NCBI RefSeq assembly: GCF_030209445.1
Contig: NZ_JARVSD010000005.1
Location: forward strand, 124,001-188,000
DNA: 64,000 nt
Reading direction: 5' to 3'
DNA from: Promicromonospora sp. MEB111
GTDB lineage: Bacteria > Actinomycetota > Actinomycetes > Actinomycetales > Cellulomonadaceae
Position numbers and translations under genes: made by a program. The notes below the pieces were generated by a model that ran no database searches, was not told the origin of the DNA, and saw nothing but the letters and a program-made list of their open reading frames with translations. Positions within the stretch are counted from its first letter, which is position 1. Each line of letters opens with the position of its first letter. Below, piece by piece: positions 45,348 through 55,221 of the stretch.

Positions 45348-46955
45348 TCAGGCGGAGCGCCAGAGGTGCATCGCGGCGTAGGAGCGCCAGGGCGCCCAGG
45401 CCGCGCCGCGCAGGGCGAGCTCCTTGAACTGGTGGGGGCGGGACTCCTCGGCGGAGACCAGCCCGAGGTTGCGGGCCCCGGCGAGCAGCGCGACGTCGCT
45501 GTCCATGAGCACGTCCGGGTCACCGAGCACGCGGAGCGCCACGTACCCGGCCGTCCACGGGCCGATCCCCGGCCGGGCGACCAGGCGCCGCCGCAGGTCG
45601 TCGGGGTCGTCGCCGACGCTCAGCGTGAGGGTCCCGTCCGCGAGGTCCCGGGCCGCGCCGAGCACGGTCGCCAGCGTCCTGGCGGGCAGCCGGAGGTACG
45701 CGGCGGCGTCCTGCGAACCGGGAGGGCCGGCGATCTGGCGCGGTGTCGGGAACAGCAGGGTGAGCCCCTCGAACGCCGAGACGTACGGCGTGCCGACGCC
45801 CTTCGCGAGGCGTGACAGGTGCGTGCGCGCCGCGGCGACGCTGATCTGCTGGCCCACGATCGCGCGGACCAGCAGCTCGGCCGGGTCCAGCGTGCCGGGC
45901 ACCCGGATCCCGGGCACCGCCTCGACCGACGGCGCGAGCACGGGGTCGGACGCGAGCGAGGAGTCGACGGCGACCGGGTCGGCGTCGAGGTCCAGCAGCC
46001 GCCGCACGCGTGCGACGGCGACCGGCGCGTCCGCGAGGTCGGCGAGCTCGAGGTCCAGGTCGACGCGGCCGCTGCCGGGCCGGGGCACCCGCACCTCGAA
46101 CGCCCCCGGGCCGTGCGGCAGCACGACGGTGCGGGCGTACCGGAGCACGTGCGCGCCGGCGTCGGCCGACCGGGTCGTCCCCTCCGCAGCGACCGGGCCC
46201 GCCGGGCCCAGGTCCGCGAACTCCACCCCCTCGATCGCGCGGACGGCCAGGAACTCCAGCACGCCGCGCGCGTCGAACGGCTCGCGCACAGGCAGCGTGA
46301 GGGAGATCCGGACGGGCTCACGGGCCGAGCCCGGGCCGCGCGAGCGCGCCGCGCCGCCCGAACCCCGCGCCGGGCGCCGGGCACGGGCGCGCAGCTCCGA
46401 CGGCGTCGCGCCGAAGACCTCGGCCACGGTGTCGTTGAACTGCCGGATCGAGCCGAACCCGGCGGCGAACGCGACGTCGGCCAGGCGCAGCGAGGTGCCG
46501 ACCAGGAGGGTGCGGGCCGTCTGCGCGCGCTGCGCGCGGGCGAGGGCCAGCGGCCCCGCGCCCAGCTCGCCGACCAGCAGCCGGTGGAGCTGGCGCTCGG
46601 AGTACCCCAGGCGGTGCGCGAGGCCGGACACACCCTCGCGGTCGACCACGCCGTCGGCCACCAGGCGCATGGCGCGGCCCGTGAGGTCGCGGCGCAGGTC
46701 CCACGCGGGCGTGCCCGGTGCGGCCTCGGGGAGGCATCGCTTGCACGCGCGGAAGCCGGCCTCGTGCGCGGCGGCGGAGGTCAGGTAGAACGAGACGTTC
46801 TCGGCCTTCGGCGTGCGCGCCGGGCAGGAGGGCCGGCAGTAGATGCCGGTGGTACGGACCGCGGTGTAGAACTGCCCGTCGAAGCGGGAGTCGCGCGCGG
46901 CGATGGCGCGGTAGCGCTCGGTGAACGCGGGATCGCGGAGCTCGACGTCGGTCAT
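45348..46955 (-). CDS. alkA: Ada-type regulator fused to AlkA DNA-3-methyladenine glycosylase
   Basis: A 535-residue hybrid. Residues 1-80 form the Ada zinc domain with Cys40, Cys44, Cys71 and Cys74 (YCRPSC and CKRC); one of these accepts methyl from phosphotriesters. An AraC helix-turn-helix pair follows (about 88-190, [16 protein letters not shown]). Residues about 215-300 match AlkA_N, and the HhH-GPD glycosylase spans about 330-510 with [15 protein letters not shown] and an Asp in LMDSDVALL. It should sense methylation, activate its operon and excise alkylated bases. ATG at 46955 chosen; 46964 is possible. Followed by ogt. Confidence 0.93.
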   Translation of the reverse strand: MTDVELRDPAFTERYRAIAARDSRFDGQFYTAVRTTGIYCRPSCPARTPKAENVSFYLTSAAAHEAGFRACKRCLPEAAPGTPAWDLRRDLTGRAMRLVADGVVDREGVSGLAHRLGYSERQLHRLLVGELGAGPLALARAQRAQTARTLLVGTSLRLADVAFAAGFGSIRQFNDTVAEVFGATPSELRARARRPARGSGGAARSRGPGSAREPVRISLTLPVREPFDARGVLEFLAVRAIEGVEFADLGPAGPVAAEGTTRSADAGAHVLRYARTVVLPHGPGAFEVRVPRPGSGRVDLDLELADLADAPVAVARVRRLLDLDADPVAVDSSLASDPVLAPSVEAVPGIRVPGTLDPAELLVRAIVGQQISVAAARTHLSRLAKGVGTPYVSAFEGLTLLFPTPRQIAGPPGSQDAAAYLRLPARTLATVLGAARDLADGTLTLSVGDDPDDLRRRLVARPGIGPWTAGYVALRVLGDPDVLMDSDVALLAGARNLGLVSAEESRPHQFKELALRGAAWAPWRSYAAMHLWRSA

Positions 46956-46989
46956 GCCCACCATCCTGCGCCCCGTCCGGACGCGACGG

Positions 46990-47583
46990 CTAGCGGGATT
47001 CGGACACGACAGTGAGGGCCGTGAGGCGCCCCTCGAGGCCCTCGCGGACGCCGGGCCACTCGTCGGACAGCACCGAGAAGTAGAGGGTGTCGCCCTCGGA
47101 ACCGTCGGGGGCCACCCGGTGCGCGCGCAGCCTGCCCTCCTCGCGGGCGCCCAGCTTGAGGATCGCCGCACGGGACCGCGTGTTCCGCGCGTCGCACCGC
47201 AGTGCCACGCGACGCAGCCCCAGCTCCTCGAAGGCGTGTCGCAGCAGCATCAGCTTGCACGCGGGGTTCGTCACGCCCGCCCACCAGTCCCGCCCGTAGA
47301 ACGTCGAGCCGATCTCGACCCGCCGCTGCCCGGCGTTGAGCTCGTAGAACCGGGTCGACCCGCGCACCTCGCCGTCGGACCCGAGCACCGCGAAGGCGAG
47401 GTGGTCGGGTGCCGCGACGGCGGCGTCCACGTACGTCTCCATCGCCGGGACGGAGTCGGGGAGGGCGCTGGTCATGCCGGCCCAGAGCTGGGTGTCGACC
47501 AGCCCGGCCAGGGCCGGCGCGTGGTCGCGCGTCAGCGGTACGAGGCGGACGCCGTGGGCGGCGAGGTGGAGATCGTGCTGCAT
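46990..47583 (-). CDS. GNAT family N-acetyltransferase
   Basis: A 197-residue acyl-CoA transferase of the RimJ/RimL-like group. The GNAT core is seen in [87 protein letters not shown] broken into its usual blocks, with the CoA-binding N-x-x-S-R-A-A-I-x-K-L-G pattern. ATG at 47583 begins [18 protein letters not shown]; the longer frame to 47682 overlaps a hairpin and is unlikely. It lies 34 bases upstream of the Ada/AlkA gene on the same strand. Substrate unknown; N-terminal peptide acetylation or detoxification are options. Confidence 0.88.
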   Translation of the reverse strand: MQHDLHLAAHGVRLVPLTRDHAPALAGLVDTQLWAGMTSALPDSVPAMETYVDAAVAAPDHLAFAVLGSDGEVRGSTRFYELNAGQRRVEIGSTFYGRDWWAGVTNPACKLMLLRHAFEELGLRRVALRCDARNTRSRAAILKLGAREEGRLRAHRVAPDGSEGDTLYFSVLSDEWPGVREGLEGRLTALTVVSESR

Positions 47584-47610
47584 GGCGCCATCCCACCATG
47601 CCCGCCGCGC

Positions 47611-47637
47611 CCCGGGCGGCCGTGTCCGGCGCCCGGG
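47611..47637 (-). terminator. Hairpin after the large zinc-ribbon membrane protein gene
   Basis: CCCGGGC (47611-47617) pairs with GCCCGGG (47631-47637), with an inner GCCG/CGGC stem, giving an 11-pair hairpin with one bulge. It lies between the stop of the minus-strand membrane protein gene and the GNAT start. Confidence 0.6.
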
Positions 47638-47650
47638 ATCCGCGTCCTGC

Positions 47651-50600
47651 TCACCGCAGGTCCCGGAGGTACGCCGCCGCACCCCCGTACCCCTCGGTCC
47701 GCCGCTCGTCCAGGGTGGCGATGATGAGCAGCACCCCGCCGGCCGCCGCGAGCGTGAGCATCCACGGCACCGCGGAGATCTCGGTGCCGAGCTGGCTGAC
47801 GAACACGATCAGCACCTCGACCGGCAGCACCCAGACCCCCAGCAGGAACGGCGCCGCGAGCCCGCGGCGGGACCCCACCAGCACCCCGGTCAGCGCCACG
47901 CCGACCACCAGCACGGCCCGCCACGTCTGCGGGTCCGTGAAGGTCGCGAGCACCGACGGCCCGAGCAGGGCCAGGATCCCGGGGCCCAGCAGCGCCCACG
48001 AGCCCGTCCAGCCCACCGGCCAGCCCACGAGGGTGCGCCGCGGCACCCGCGCCGAGTCGGGCCCGCCCACCTTGGTGCGCGCCTCCCACTCGCCGAGCGC
48101 GAAGCAGCCGGCCACGACGAGGCCCACCCCGAGCGGCACGGAGAACACCTCGACCCGCAGCTCCCGCGGGCTCCACGCGGCGATGGCCGCGGCCAGCGCA
48201 CCCATCCACACGGCCCAGGACGGGACACCCGTGGTGTGCCCGCGCAGCAGCCGCCGCGCGACCACCACCAGCAGCACGAGCAGCGCGACCTCCAACGCCC
48301 AGAGGGTCGCGATGGCGCCCCAGTGCGGTTCGGCGTTCGCCACCGCCCCCACGGTGAGGAACAGCAGGGCGGGGACGCGGCCCGCGGTGTCGATCGCACG
48401 CCGCAGGCGGGCCGACGGCGCGCCCGGCCGGGCGCCGCCGACGGCCACGAGGGCGAGCGCACCCGCCGCGACGGCCCAGCCCAGACCCGTCACGAACCGC
48501 GGTGCCGGATCGCCCGCCGTCGATGCCGCCACCTGCAAGGACTCGACGGTCAGGCCCGCACCCGCGAGCAGCACCGCGCCCGCCAGCAGGGTCCGGGCCC
48601 GTGCGGCCCACCCGGCCGACACGATCAGCCGGCGCCGGAGCGCGAGGACGGCGAGGGTCAGGACCAGGCCGGCCACCAGCAGGACCCAGGCGCGCGGGTC
48701 GCCCGGGCCCGCGCCGAGGGCCAGCGTCAGGTCGCTCGGCACCAGCGCGAGCACGAGGCCCGCGGCGACGAGCCGCCAGCCGTGCGTCCCGGACCGCCGG
48801 GCGAGCAGCGCCCCGACGAGCACCGCGCCGAGGGCCGGCGGCAGGGTGTACGCCTCGACGAGCCGGACACCGCCGTCGGCCAGCGCGGTCCAGGCGGCCG
48901 CCGTCGCGAGGGCGCCCGCGGCCCACCAGACGCGGGTACGGTCGGGCTCGCGTGCCACGACCCCGGCGCCGACGGCGAGGAGGAGCAGCACGGCCACCGC
49001 GACGTCGGGCCCGGCGGCCGGGCGGCCGTAGGCCAGGCCGATCGTGATCGCGCCGGTGACCACCGCGCTGAGCTCGAGCATCCCGCGCACCAGCGTGCCG
49101 ACGACGCCGCCGTCCGGCACCCGGCGGGCGAGGAAGCCGGCCACGCGCGGTGCCCCGCCCGCGACGACGGCGACCGCCGCCGCGATGACGGGTAGCAGCA
49201 CGGGCGAACCGCTGAGCGGGAGCAGCATGGCGCCCGTGCTCACGACCGCCACCGCGGTGGTGGGCAGCACCAGGCCCGCGGCCAGCACGCGCACGGCCGG
49301 CGCGAGCCCGGTCCGCCGGGTGAGCAGCAGCACGAGCTCCAGGAGCAGCATCGCGGCGGCCGCGCCGGCGGACCACCAGGTGCGGTCGAGCACCACGGTG
49401 TACACCCCGAGCGCGAACGGCACGCCCGTCACGCCGAGCACGGCGAACCACTCGGCGCGGGCCACCCGCGTGCCGACGGTCACCGCGACCGCCGTCAGCG
49501 AGGCCGCGGCCGACATGGTGCAGACGGCGGCGACCCAGCCGAACCCGAGCCATCCCAGCCAGACACCGCCCACGACCAGCGCGTACGCGTAGGCGCCACC
49601 GACGAGGGCGGGGTGCGAGACGCGCGGCAGGGCCGCGCGCGCGGCCAGCGCCAGCGGCACGACGACGGCGGCGGCCACCAGTACCGTGGGTCGGCTCTGC
49701 CACGAGCCGACCGTCAGCAGCACGAGGGCGGCGCAGGCTCCGGTCAGCGCGGCCGGACGCCAGGTCGCACCCTCCTGCGGGCTCATCGCGGAGCCGCCGA
49801 GCCGCACGGTGAGCCGCGTGGCCCGGCGCAGGCCGTCGGCCCCGGCCCGCACGGCGGTGACGACGGCGCGCAGCCCGCGCCAGGAGCGCGCCGGCTCGGC
49901 CGTCGCCGCCAGCAGCACGGCGGCGAGGACCGCCAGCAGCGCGAGCGACGTCACCGCGGCCAGCCGGGCGTGCAGCGCGGCGGTGACGCCGAGGCCCACC
50001 GTCGCCCACGGCGCGAGGCCCCGGGCGGTCCGCACCAGGGGTGCCGCCGGGCGGTCTGGCCGACCCGCCGCGACGCCCAGCCGGGAGGCGGCCAGCACCA
50101 GAGCGGCCAGCACGAGCACGCCGAGCACGCTCAGCCCGCGGACGTCAGCCGGCAGGAACGGGCCACCGAGCGGAGCCTCCCCCGGCGTCCGCGCGGGGGC
50201 GACGCCGAGGGGACCCGTCAGCACCTCCAGCACGCGCAGCGCGGACAGCCACAGGGCCGGGACGGCCGAGAGCACCGCGACGAGCCACGCCGCGAGCAGC
50301 AGGTCGGCGCGCGTGCGGGCGGCGGGCACGAGCCCTCGCACACCCGCGGCGACCAGCGCGGTCAGCGCCACGGCGAGCACCGCCCACGCGACGCCCGCCG
50401 CCGCGGGCAGTACCCACAGGAACTCGATGCCCGCCCACTCGGTGAGGAACAGGGCGGCGACCGCGCCGAGCGCTCCGGCGGTGAAGGTCCACCAGCGGCG
50501 GTGCGTGCCGCGCCGCAGCACGGCGGCGACGACGGCGACGACCGCCAGCACGGCCGCCGTCCCGGCGTCCCCCGGGAGGCCGGCGAGGAACCCGGCAGGC

Positions 50601-52051
50601 GGCACCAGGAACGCGGTGCAGACGGCCAGCCCCACCCCCAGCGCCTGGGCCACCTCCAGCAGCCGGAGCTCGACCCGCAGCTCCGAGCCGACGCGCGGGC
50701 CCGAGACCCGGGCGACCGGCGGCCCCGCCAGCGCGGCCAGGGCGACCAGCAGCGCGCCCGCGCAGACGGCCCACGGCAGCGTGCCGTCGTCGTCCGAGAG
50801 GGCGAGCGCCGCCGGGAACGCCGCGAAGGGCGCCGCGACCAGACCGGTCGTGACCCAGGCCCGCACCCGCAGGGCGTGCCCGGCGGCGACGGCGCCGACC
50901 GCGACGACCGCCCACCAGGCGGCGAAGGGCAGCGGGGCGACGTCGGGCAGCGTGAACGTCGTGACCAGGGCCGCGGGCACTGCGACGGTGCGGACCACGC
51001 CCAGCACCCGCGACTCCCACCGGAGGGTGGCGTCGAGCCGTTCGCCGGCCCGGAGCAGGGCGCCGCTCGCGCCGTGCGCCACGAGACCCGTCGCGACCAG
51101 GGCGAGGATCCAGACCCAGCGAGGCAGGCCGACGTCGGACAGGCCCGCCGCGAGCAGCAGCGGGACCAGCGGTGCGGCGACGGCTCCGGCGGCGACCCAG
51201 GACCGCACCCGCAGCCGGCTGCCGAGCAGCACGAGCGCCGGGGCGAGCAGCGTGAGCAGGGCCGCGCGCGCGAGGAACGGCGCGACGCCGCCGAGCAGCC
51301 CGGCCTCCAGACCGAGCTCCGCGCACACCCAGCCCAGCGCGACGGCCAGGGTCGCGACGGCCTCCGCCGACGACCGCAGCCCGGCCCGGCGCATCAGCGC
51401 CGCCGCCACCACGGAGGCGACCGTGACCGCGAGCGTCGCGACGGTGCGCAGCACGAGCTGGTCGGCGAGCGTGAAGAACACGAAGACCACCGCGGCGACG
51501 GCGACCAGCGCGGCGCCGACCCCGGCGAGGATCGGCTGGAGGGCCACGGTGCTGGGCTGCCGGGCGGGGCCGGCGACCGGGTGGGCGACGGGGCCGGCCG
51601 GCGAGGCCGCGGCACCCGATCCGGCCGCCCCGCCCGCGCCGGCGGAGGTCCTGGGCTTCGCGCCGGACGCGCCGGGTGCGCCGCTCGCGCCGGCCGACGT
51701 CGGGGCGGCCGTAACCGCCGTCGTCGGGCGCGTGGCCGCCGAAGCGGCCTTGCCGACCCCAGCACCCACGAGCCCGGTCGCCGCACCGGCCGAGCCGCCT
51801 GCGACGGCCACCCGCCGGGCGTACGCGGCCGCGGCGGGCTGCTCGGCGCGCATCTCGTCGAGGATCCGCTGTCGCTCACGGATGGCCCGCTCGACGGCGA
51901 GCGAGGCCTCGTGCACGTCGATCCCGCGCCGGCCGCCGAGGTCGAGCGCGCAGGTGCCGCAGACGGTGTCGTGGAGGGCCGCGCCGCAGGCAGGGCAGGA
52001 CACGGTGTCGGGCAGACGCCGCAGCGCATGACGTACCCACGTCTCTTCCAT
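47651..52051 (-). CDS. Very large zinc-ribbon polytopic membrane protein (SCO7613-like)
   Basis: 1,466 residues. The N-terminus has a zinc ribbon with two CxxC pairs (CPACGAALHDTVCGTC) and a short helix, then an Ala/Gly/Pro-rich disordered linker to about residue 165, then some 40 hydrophobic segments to the end with no soluble domain. The architecture resembles the actinobacterial proteins annotated with an SCO7613 C-terminal domain; function unknown. The helices look repetitive in composition (LVAVAAVV, LLAAGL), suggesting growth by internal duplication. ATG at 52051 is chosen so that the ribbon sits near the N-terminus; the frame is open to 52096. No obvious partner genes. Confidence 0.75.
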   Translation of the reverse strand: MEETWVRHALRRLPDTVSCPACGAALHDTVCGTCALDLGGRRGIDVHEASLAVERAIRERQRILDEMRAEQPAAAAYARRVAVAGGSAGAATGLVGAGVGKAASAATRPTTAVTAAPTSAGASGAPGASGAKPRTSAGAGGAAGSGAAASPAGPVAHPVAGPARQPSTVALQPILAGVGAALVAVAAVVFVFFTLADQLVLRTVATLAVTVASVVAAALMRRAGLRSSAEAVATLAVALGWVCAELGLEAGLLGGVAPFLARAALLTLLAPALVLLGSRLRVRSWVAAGAVAAPLVPLLLAAGLSDVGLPRWVWILALVATGLVAHGASGALLRAGERLDATLRWESRVLGVVRTVAVPAALVTTFTLPDVAPLPFAAWWAVVAVGAVAAGHALRVRAWVTTGLVAAPFAAFPAALALSDDDGTLPWAVCAGALLVALAALAGPPVARVSGPRVGSELRVELRLLEVAQALGVGLAVCTAFLVPPAGFLAGLPGDAGTAAVLAVVAVVAAVLRRGTHRRWWTFTAGALGAVAALFLTEWAGIEFLWVLPAAAGVAWAVLAVALTALVAAGVRGLVPAARTRADLLLAAWLVAVLSAVPALWLSALRVLEVLTGPLGVAPARTPGEAPLGGPFLPADVRGLSVLGVLVLAALVLAASRLGVAAGRPDRPAAPLVRTARGLAPWATVGLGVTAALHARLAAVTSLALLAVLAAVLLAATAEPARSWRGLRAVVTAVRAGADGLRRATRLTVRLGGSAMSPQEGATWRPAALTGACAALVLLTVGSWQSRPTVLVAAAVVVPLALAARAALPRVSHPALVGGAYAYALVVGGVWLGWLGFGWVAAVCTMSAAASLTAVAVTVGTRVARAEWFAVLGVTGVPFALGVYTVVLDRTWWSAGAAAAMLLLELVLLLTRRTGLAPAVRVLAAGLVLPTTAVAVVSTGAMLLPLSGSPVLLPVIAAAVAVVAGGAPRVAGFLARRVPDGGVVGTLVRGMLELSAVVTGAITIGLAYGRPAAGPDVAVAVLLLLAVGAGVVAREPDRTRVWWAAGALATAAAWTALADGGVRLVEAYTLPPALGAVLVGALLARRSGTHGWRLVAAGLVLALVPSDLTLALGAGPGDPRAWVLLVAGLVLTLAVLALRRRLIVSAGWAARARTLLAGAVLLAGAGLTVESLQVAASTAGDPAPRFVTGLGWAVAAGALALVAVGGARPGAPSARLRRAIDTAGRVPALLFLTVGAVANAEPHWGAIATLWALEVALLVLLVVVARRLLRGHTTGVPSWAVWMGALAAAIAAWSPRELRVEVFSVPLGVGLVVAGCFALGEWEARTKVGGPDSARVPRRTLVGWPVGWTGSWALLGPGILALLGPSVLATFTDPQTWRAVLVVGVALTGVLVGSRRGLAAPFLLGVWVLPVEVLIVFVSQLGTEISAVPWMLTLAAAGGVLLIIATLDERRTEGYGGAAAYLRDLR

Positions 52052-52179
52052 GGGCGGAAGCCTGGCGGAGGCAGGTGGTATCCGGGTCCGCGGCACGCCA
52101 GGGATCGGTCACAGTTTCATGCCGAATGTGCGTTTCGCCCGTCAGGGTGTGGCACCCGGCCGTCGGACCCGCCCAGCCG

Positions 52180-53127
52180 TCAGACCTTGGCGTCCAGCCA
52201 GTCCAGCACCGTGGTCAGGTACTTCTCCCGGGCCGGCTTCGGGGACAGCGCCAGGTCGTGGGCGCCGCCCTCGATCACTGCGATCTCCACGGTCGTCCCC
52301 AGCCTCGGCGCCCGCGCGTGCATGTGCGCGACGTCGAGCACCACGTCCGTGCCGAGCTGCTCGGCGACCTCCCCGGCGTCGGACCCGGTCCGGCCGCTGG
52401 TACACACGAGCACCGGGCACTGCACGGACAGCCCGCGTCCGACGGCGCGGTGCCCGCGGCGGATCGCCGCCAGCCACCCGGCCCGCACCGGGAACCCCGC
52501 GTACGGCTTCCACCGCAGGTCGTACTCCCACTCGCCGCCGGAGGTGACGTGCAGGGCCCGGCCGTAGCCCTCGCCGAGCCGGGACACGACCAGCCGGGGC
52601 GAGACCCGGCCGAGCACGTAGACGGCCTGGGTGACCAGGGTGCGGTCGGACCAGCTGCCCTTGAGGTCGAACCAGGGGCTGTTCAGCACCAGGGCCGACA
52701 CCCGGTCGGGGCGGGCGTTCGCGTACATCGAGGTGATGAGGCCGCCCGTCGAGTGCCCCAGGAGCACCAGCCCGGTGTGGCCGTCCGCGGCGATCACGGC
52801 GGCGGCGGCGTCGAGGTCCTGCGCGTAGAGCTCCAGGCGGTTGATCATGTTGGCGTCGCGGCCCGCCGCCGTCCACGCGTCCATGGAGCGACCGTGACCG
52901 CGCAGGTCGACGGCGTAGAACGGGTAGCCCCGCCCGGCGACGGCCTCGGCCAGGTGCCGCTGGAAGAAGTAGTCGGTGAACCCGTGGACGTACAGCACCG
53001 GCGTGCGTCCGACCACCGGCCCGCCCTCGGGCGTGTAGCGGATCAGGGTGGCCTCGGTGCTGCCCGGGAGGTGGAGCGTCCGCGCGTCGAAGCCCGCGCC
53101 CAGCACGTCCTCGGTCCAGTCGTTCAC
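52180..53127 (-). CDS. Alpha/beta hydrolase, monoacylglycerol-lipase-like
   Basis: A 315-residue serine hydrolase. The oxyanion stretch VLYVHGFTDYFFQRHLAEA, DLRGHGRSMDAW and the nucleophile elbow LLGHSTGGL are intact; the acid is probably in the VLVCTSGRTGSDAGEVAEQ region and the His in EGGAHDLALS. This matches the Hydrolase_4 (lysophospholipase) group, cytoplasmic, without a signal peptide. GTG at 53127 overlaps the MFS stop by four bases, so it is translated with the transporter and may process what that transporter moves. Confidence 0.9.
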   Translation of the reverse strand: MNDWTEDVLGAGFDARTLHLPGSTEATLIRYTPEGGPVVGRTPVLYVHGFTDYFFQRHLAEAVAGRGYPFYAVDLRGHGRSMDAWTAAGRDANMINRLELYAQDLDAAAAVIAADGHTGLVLLGHSTGGLITSMYANARPDRVSALVLNSPWFDLKGSWSDRTLVTQAVYVLGRVSPRLVVSRLGEGYGRALHVTSGGEWEYDLRWKPYAGFPVRAGWLAAIRRGHRAVGRGLSVQCPVLVCTSGRTGSDAGEVAEQLGTDVVLDVAHMHARAPRLGTTVEIAVIEGGAHDLALSPKPAREKYLTTVLDWLDAKV

Positions 53128-54509
53128 CCGGCCAGTGTGCCCGACGTGCGCCGCGTGCGGCCAGACAACATGCGCTCCTGGCGCAACGCGGGAAGGAAGC
53201 ACAGGGCGCCCAGCGTGCTGAACACCCCGCCGACGACCATGGCCGCCTGGGTGGACAGCAGGCCCGCCGTCCAGCCGAGAGCGGGGGCGGCCAGCGAATA
53301 GGCGGCGAACCCGAGCATCGACGCCATCGACAGCACTGTGGTGCGATTGCGGGACTCGGCCTCGCGGTGCAGCAGCGCCTGGTAGGCGGGCCCGCACGCG
53401 CCGTGCAGCCCGTAGGTCACGAGGTACGCGGCGATCAGGCCGACCGGACCGAGCGCGAGCCCCATCCACACCGTCCCGAGCCCGTTGAGCACACGCGCGA
53501 TGATCGCCGTCCGGGCCACGCCGAGCCGGGGCGTGGCCAGGCCCGTCAGGGCTGCCCCGCCCGCGAAGACCGCCCAGCCGGCGGCCGCGGCCGGCCCGGA
53601 GACCGCGGCCCCGGCCTGGGTGCCGCCCAGGAGCTCGGACAGCCGGATCGGCTGGAACGTCTCGAACACCACCATCCCCACGCTCCAGAACACCTCGACG
53701 ATCAGCAGCCAGCGCAGCACCCGGTTGTCCCGCGCGAGGCGCAGGCCGTCGCGGACCACCCCGGGCGCCTGCCGCGCGGAGTCCAGCACCCGCGCGGTCA
53801 CCTTCCGCTCGTCCGACGACGGCGACGGCGGCAGGGCCGGTGTCGCCCCGGGGCCGGCCACCCCGGCGTCGGCCGCGGCGTCCGCCGTGCCCGCTCCGGC
53901 GAGGTGCGCCGTCGTGCGCGGCGCCTCGCGGACCAGCACGACCACGGCGACCAGGTGCACGATCGAGAGCACCCCGTAGATCGCGTAGGGCAGCACGAGC
54001 GCGGACCACGCGCCCAGCGGGTGCCACCAGACCAGCCCGCCGGAGACGAGGGCGCCGGCGGCGATCGAGACGCCGAGCACGGTGCTCTGCGCGGCGAGCG
54101 GGCGGTCGACGTCGGCCCCCGGTTCGGTGGCGTGCACCGTGTCGACGAACCAGGCCTCCAGCGGGCCGGAGTCGAGCGCCCGGAAGATGCCGGTGACCGC
54201 GGCGGCGAGGGCGAAGGCCCAGAAGGACTGCGCGGTGAGGAACAGGGCGGCGGCCGCCACCTGCAGCACGGCGGCGGCGACCAGCATCGGGCGCCGTCCG
54301 AGGGAGTCGGCGAGGCCGCTGGTGGGCAGCTCCAGCGCGAACACGACGAAGCCGGCGACGGACAGCGCCGTGAGCGCCTGCGGCACCGACAGCCCGCGCT
54401 CGATCGGCAGCAGCGTGGTGACCGTGACGACCAGCCCGACGGGGAACCAGCGGGTCAGGGTCAGCAGCAGGAAGACCTGCCGGGCGCGGTGCGGGGTCAG
54501 GGGGGTCAT
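53124..54509 (-). CDS. MFS transporter
   Basis: A 461-residue twelve-helix major facilitator. The loop 2-3 motif is SGLADSLGRRPMLVAAAV, and ALDSGPLEAWFVDTVHA resembles the group of MFS proteins that includes tetracycline-like exporters. A long cytoplasmic loop (about residues 185-240) is Ala/Asp-rich. The ATG at 54509 overlaps the stop of the ArsR gene upstream, and its own stop overlaps the hydrolase start, making a three-gene operon under the ArsR-type regulator. Substrate unknown. Confidence 0.92.
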   Translation of the reverse strand: MTPLTPHRARQVFLLLTLTRWFPVGLVVTVTTLLPIERGLSVPQALTALSVAGFVVFALELPTSGLADSLGRRPMLVAAAVLQVAAAALFLTAQSFWAFALAAAVTGIFRALDSGPLEAWFVDTVHATEPGADVDRPLAAQSTVLGVSIAAGALVSGGLVWWHPLGAWSALVLPYAIYGVLSIVHLVAVVVLVREAPRTTAHLAGAGTADAAADAGVAGPGATPALPPSPSSDERKVTARVLDSARQAPGVVRDGLRLARDNRVLRWLLIVEVFWSVGMVVFETFQPIRLSELLGGTQAGAAVSGPAAAAGWAVFAGGAALTGLATPRLGVARTAIIARVLNGLGTVWMGLALGPVGLIAAYLVTYGLHGACGPAYQALLHREAESRNRTTVLSMASMLGFAAYSLAAPALGWTAGLLSTQAAMVVGGVFSTLGALCFLPALRQERMLSGRTRRTSGTLAG

Positions 54510-55150
54510 GGCCGGTCCGTCCGGTCATCCGTCCCGTCATCCGTGCCGGCGGAGGTGCCGGCGACGGCGCCGTCCGCGCCCGGGATGTCGTCCGCCTCCA
54601 GCGGGAAGGCGGCCTGCCAGATCGTGACACGGCGGGCGCCGGGGCCGCCCCCGGCCTCCCGGTACCGCTCGAGCAGCAGGTCCACGTCCGCGCGGAGCGC
54701 CGTGAGCTGCTCGGCGTTCAGGTCGAGCCAGGCGTCGCCCTGGCCCGCGGCGTCCTGCCACTCGCTGGGCCAGGCCTCGGCGACGTCGAGCCAGTGGCCG
54801 AACTCGGTGCTGAAGAGCCGCAGGTAGTCACGCTGCAGCCAGCTCAGCGCGGTGGCGGCGTCCTCGTCGACGGAGAGCTCCGAGGGCGCCCAGCTGTGGG
54901 AGCTCGTGGAGGCGCGCCACAGGCGCTGCTTGCCGGCGCCGTCGCCGGTGTCCGCGACCAGGCCCACGGACTCCAGCTTGCGCAGGTGGTAGCTGGTGGC
55001 TCCGGTGTTGGTGCTGAGCGCCGTGGCGAGCGTGGTGGCCGTCGCGGGCCCGCCGCGCCGCAGGGCGCCGAGCAGGCGCGAGCGCAGCGGGTGGGCGAGC
55101 ACCTTGACGGCCTCGGGGTTGAGGCGGAAGTCGTCCTGGGGAGCGGTCAT
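54506..55150 (-). CDS. ArsR-type winged-helix regulator
   Basis: A 214-residue regulator. The N-terminal third is an HTH_20/ArsR-like domain: EAVKVLAHPLRSRLLGALRRGG, TTLATALSTNTGATSYHLRKLESVGLV and the wing VADTGDGAGKQRLWRAS. The C-terminal two thirds (EFGHWLDVAEAWPSEW, LTALRADVDLLLERYREAGGG) form a helical ligand domain seen in larger members. There are no metal-binding cysteines, so it probably senses a small organic compound. ATG at 55150 is chosen because the longer frame would translate the operator. It leads the MFS-hydrolase operon and likely represses it. Confidence 0.9.
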   Translation of the reverse strand: MTAPQDDFRLNPEAVKVLAHPLRSRLLGALRRGGPATATTLATALSTNTGATSYHLRKLESVGLVADTGDGAGKQRLWRASTSSHSWAPSELSVDEDAATALSWLQRDYLRLFSTEFGHWLDVAEAWPSEWQDAAGQGDAWLDLNAEQLTALRADVDLLLERYREAGGGPGARRVTIWQAAFPLEADDIPGADGAVAGTSAGTDDGTDDRTDRP

Positions 55151-55152
55151 AC

Positions 55153-55210
55153 GTGCACAGTACGCATGCACAATCCCTGTGCACAAGAGTCATGCACAAT
55201 AATTGTGCAT
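55153..55210 (-). promoter_or_regulatory. TGTGCA operator array and probable leaderless promoter of the ArsR operon
   Basis: ATGCACAAT-A-ATTGTGCAT (55192-55210) is a perfect 9-1-9 palindrome. TGCACA-N5-TGTGCA (55167-55183) is a second, and GTGCACA (55153-55159) a further half-site. On the minus strand TTGTGC (-35) and TACTGT (-10), 18 bases apart, lie within these sites, and the -10 ends six bases before the ATG, implying a leaderless mRNA. Confidence 0.7.
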
Positions 55211-55221
55211 GTGTGGGTCCG

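Noticed and set aside
49613-52567. 984-codon plus-strand open frame opposite the large membrane protein
   Set aside because: Arg/Gln/Gly/His-rich shadow without homology; the minus strand has a zinc ribbon and regular membrane helices.
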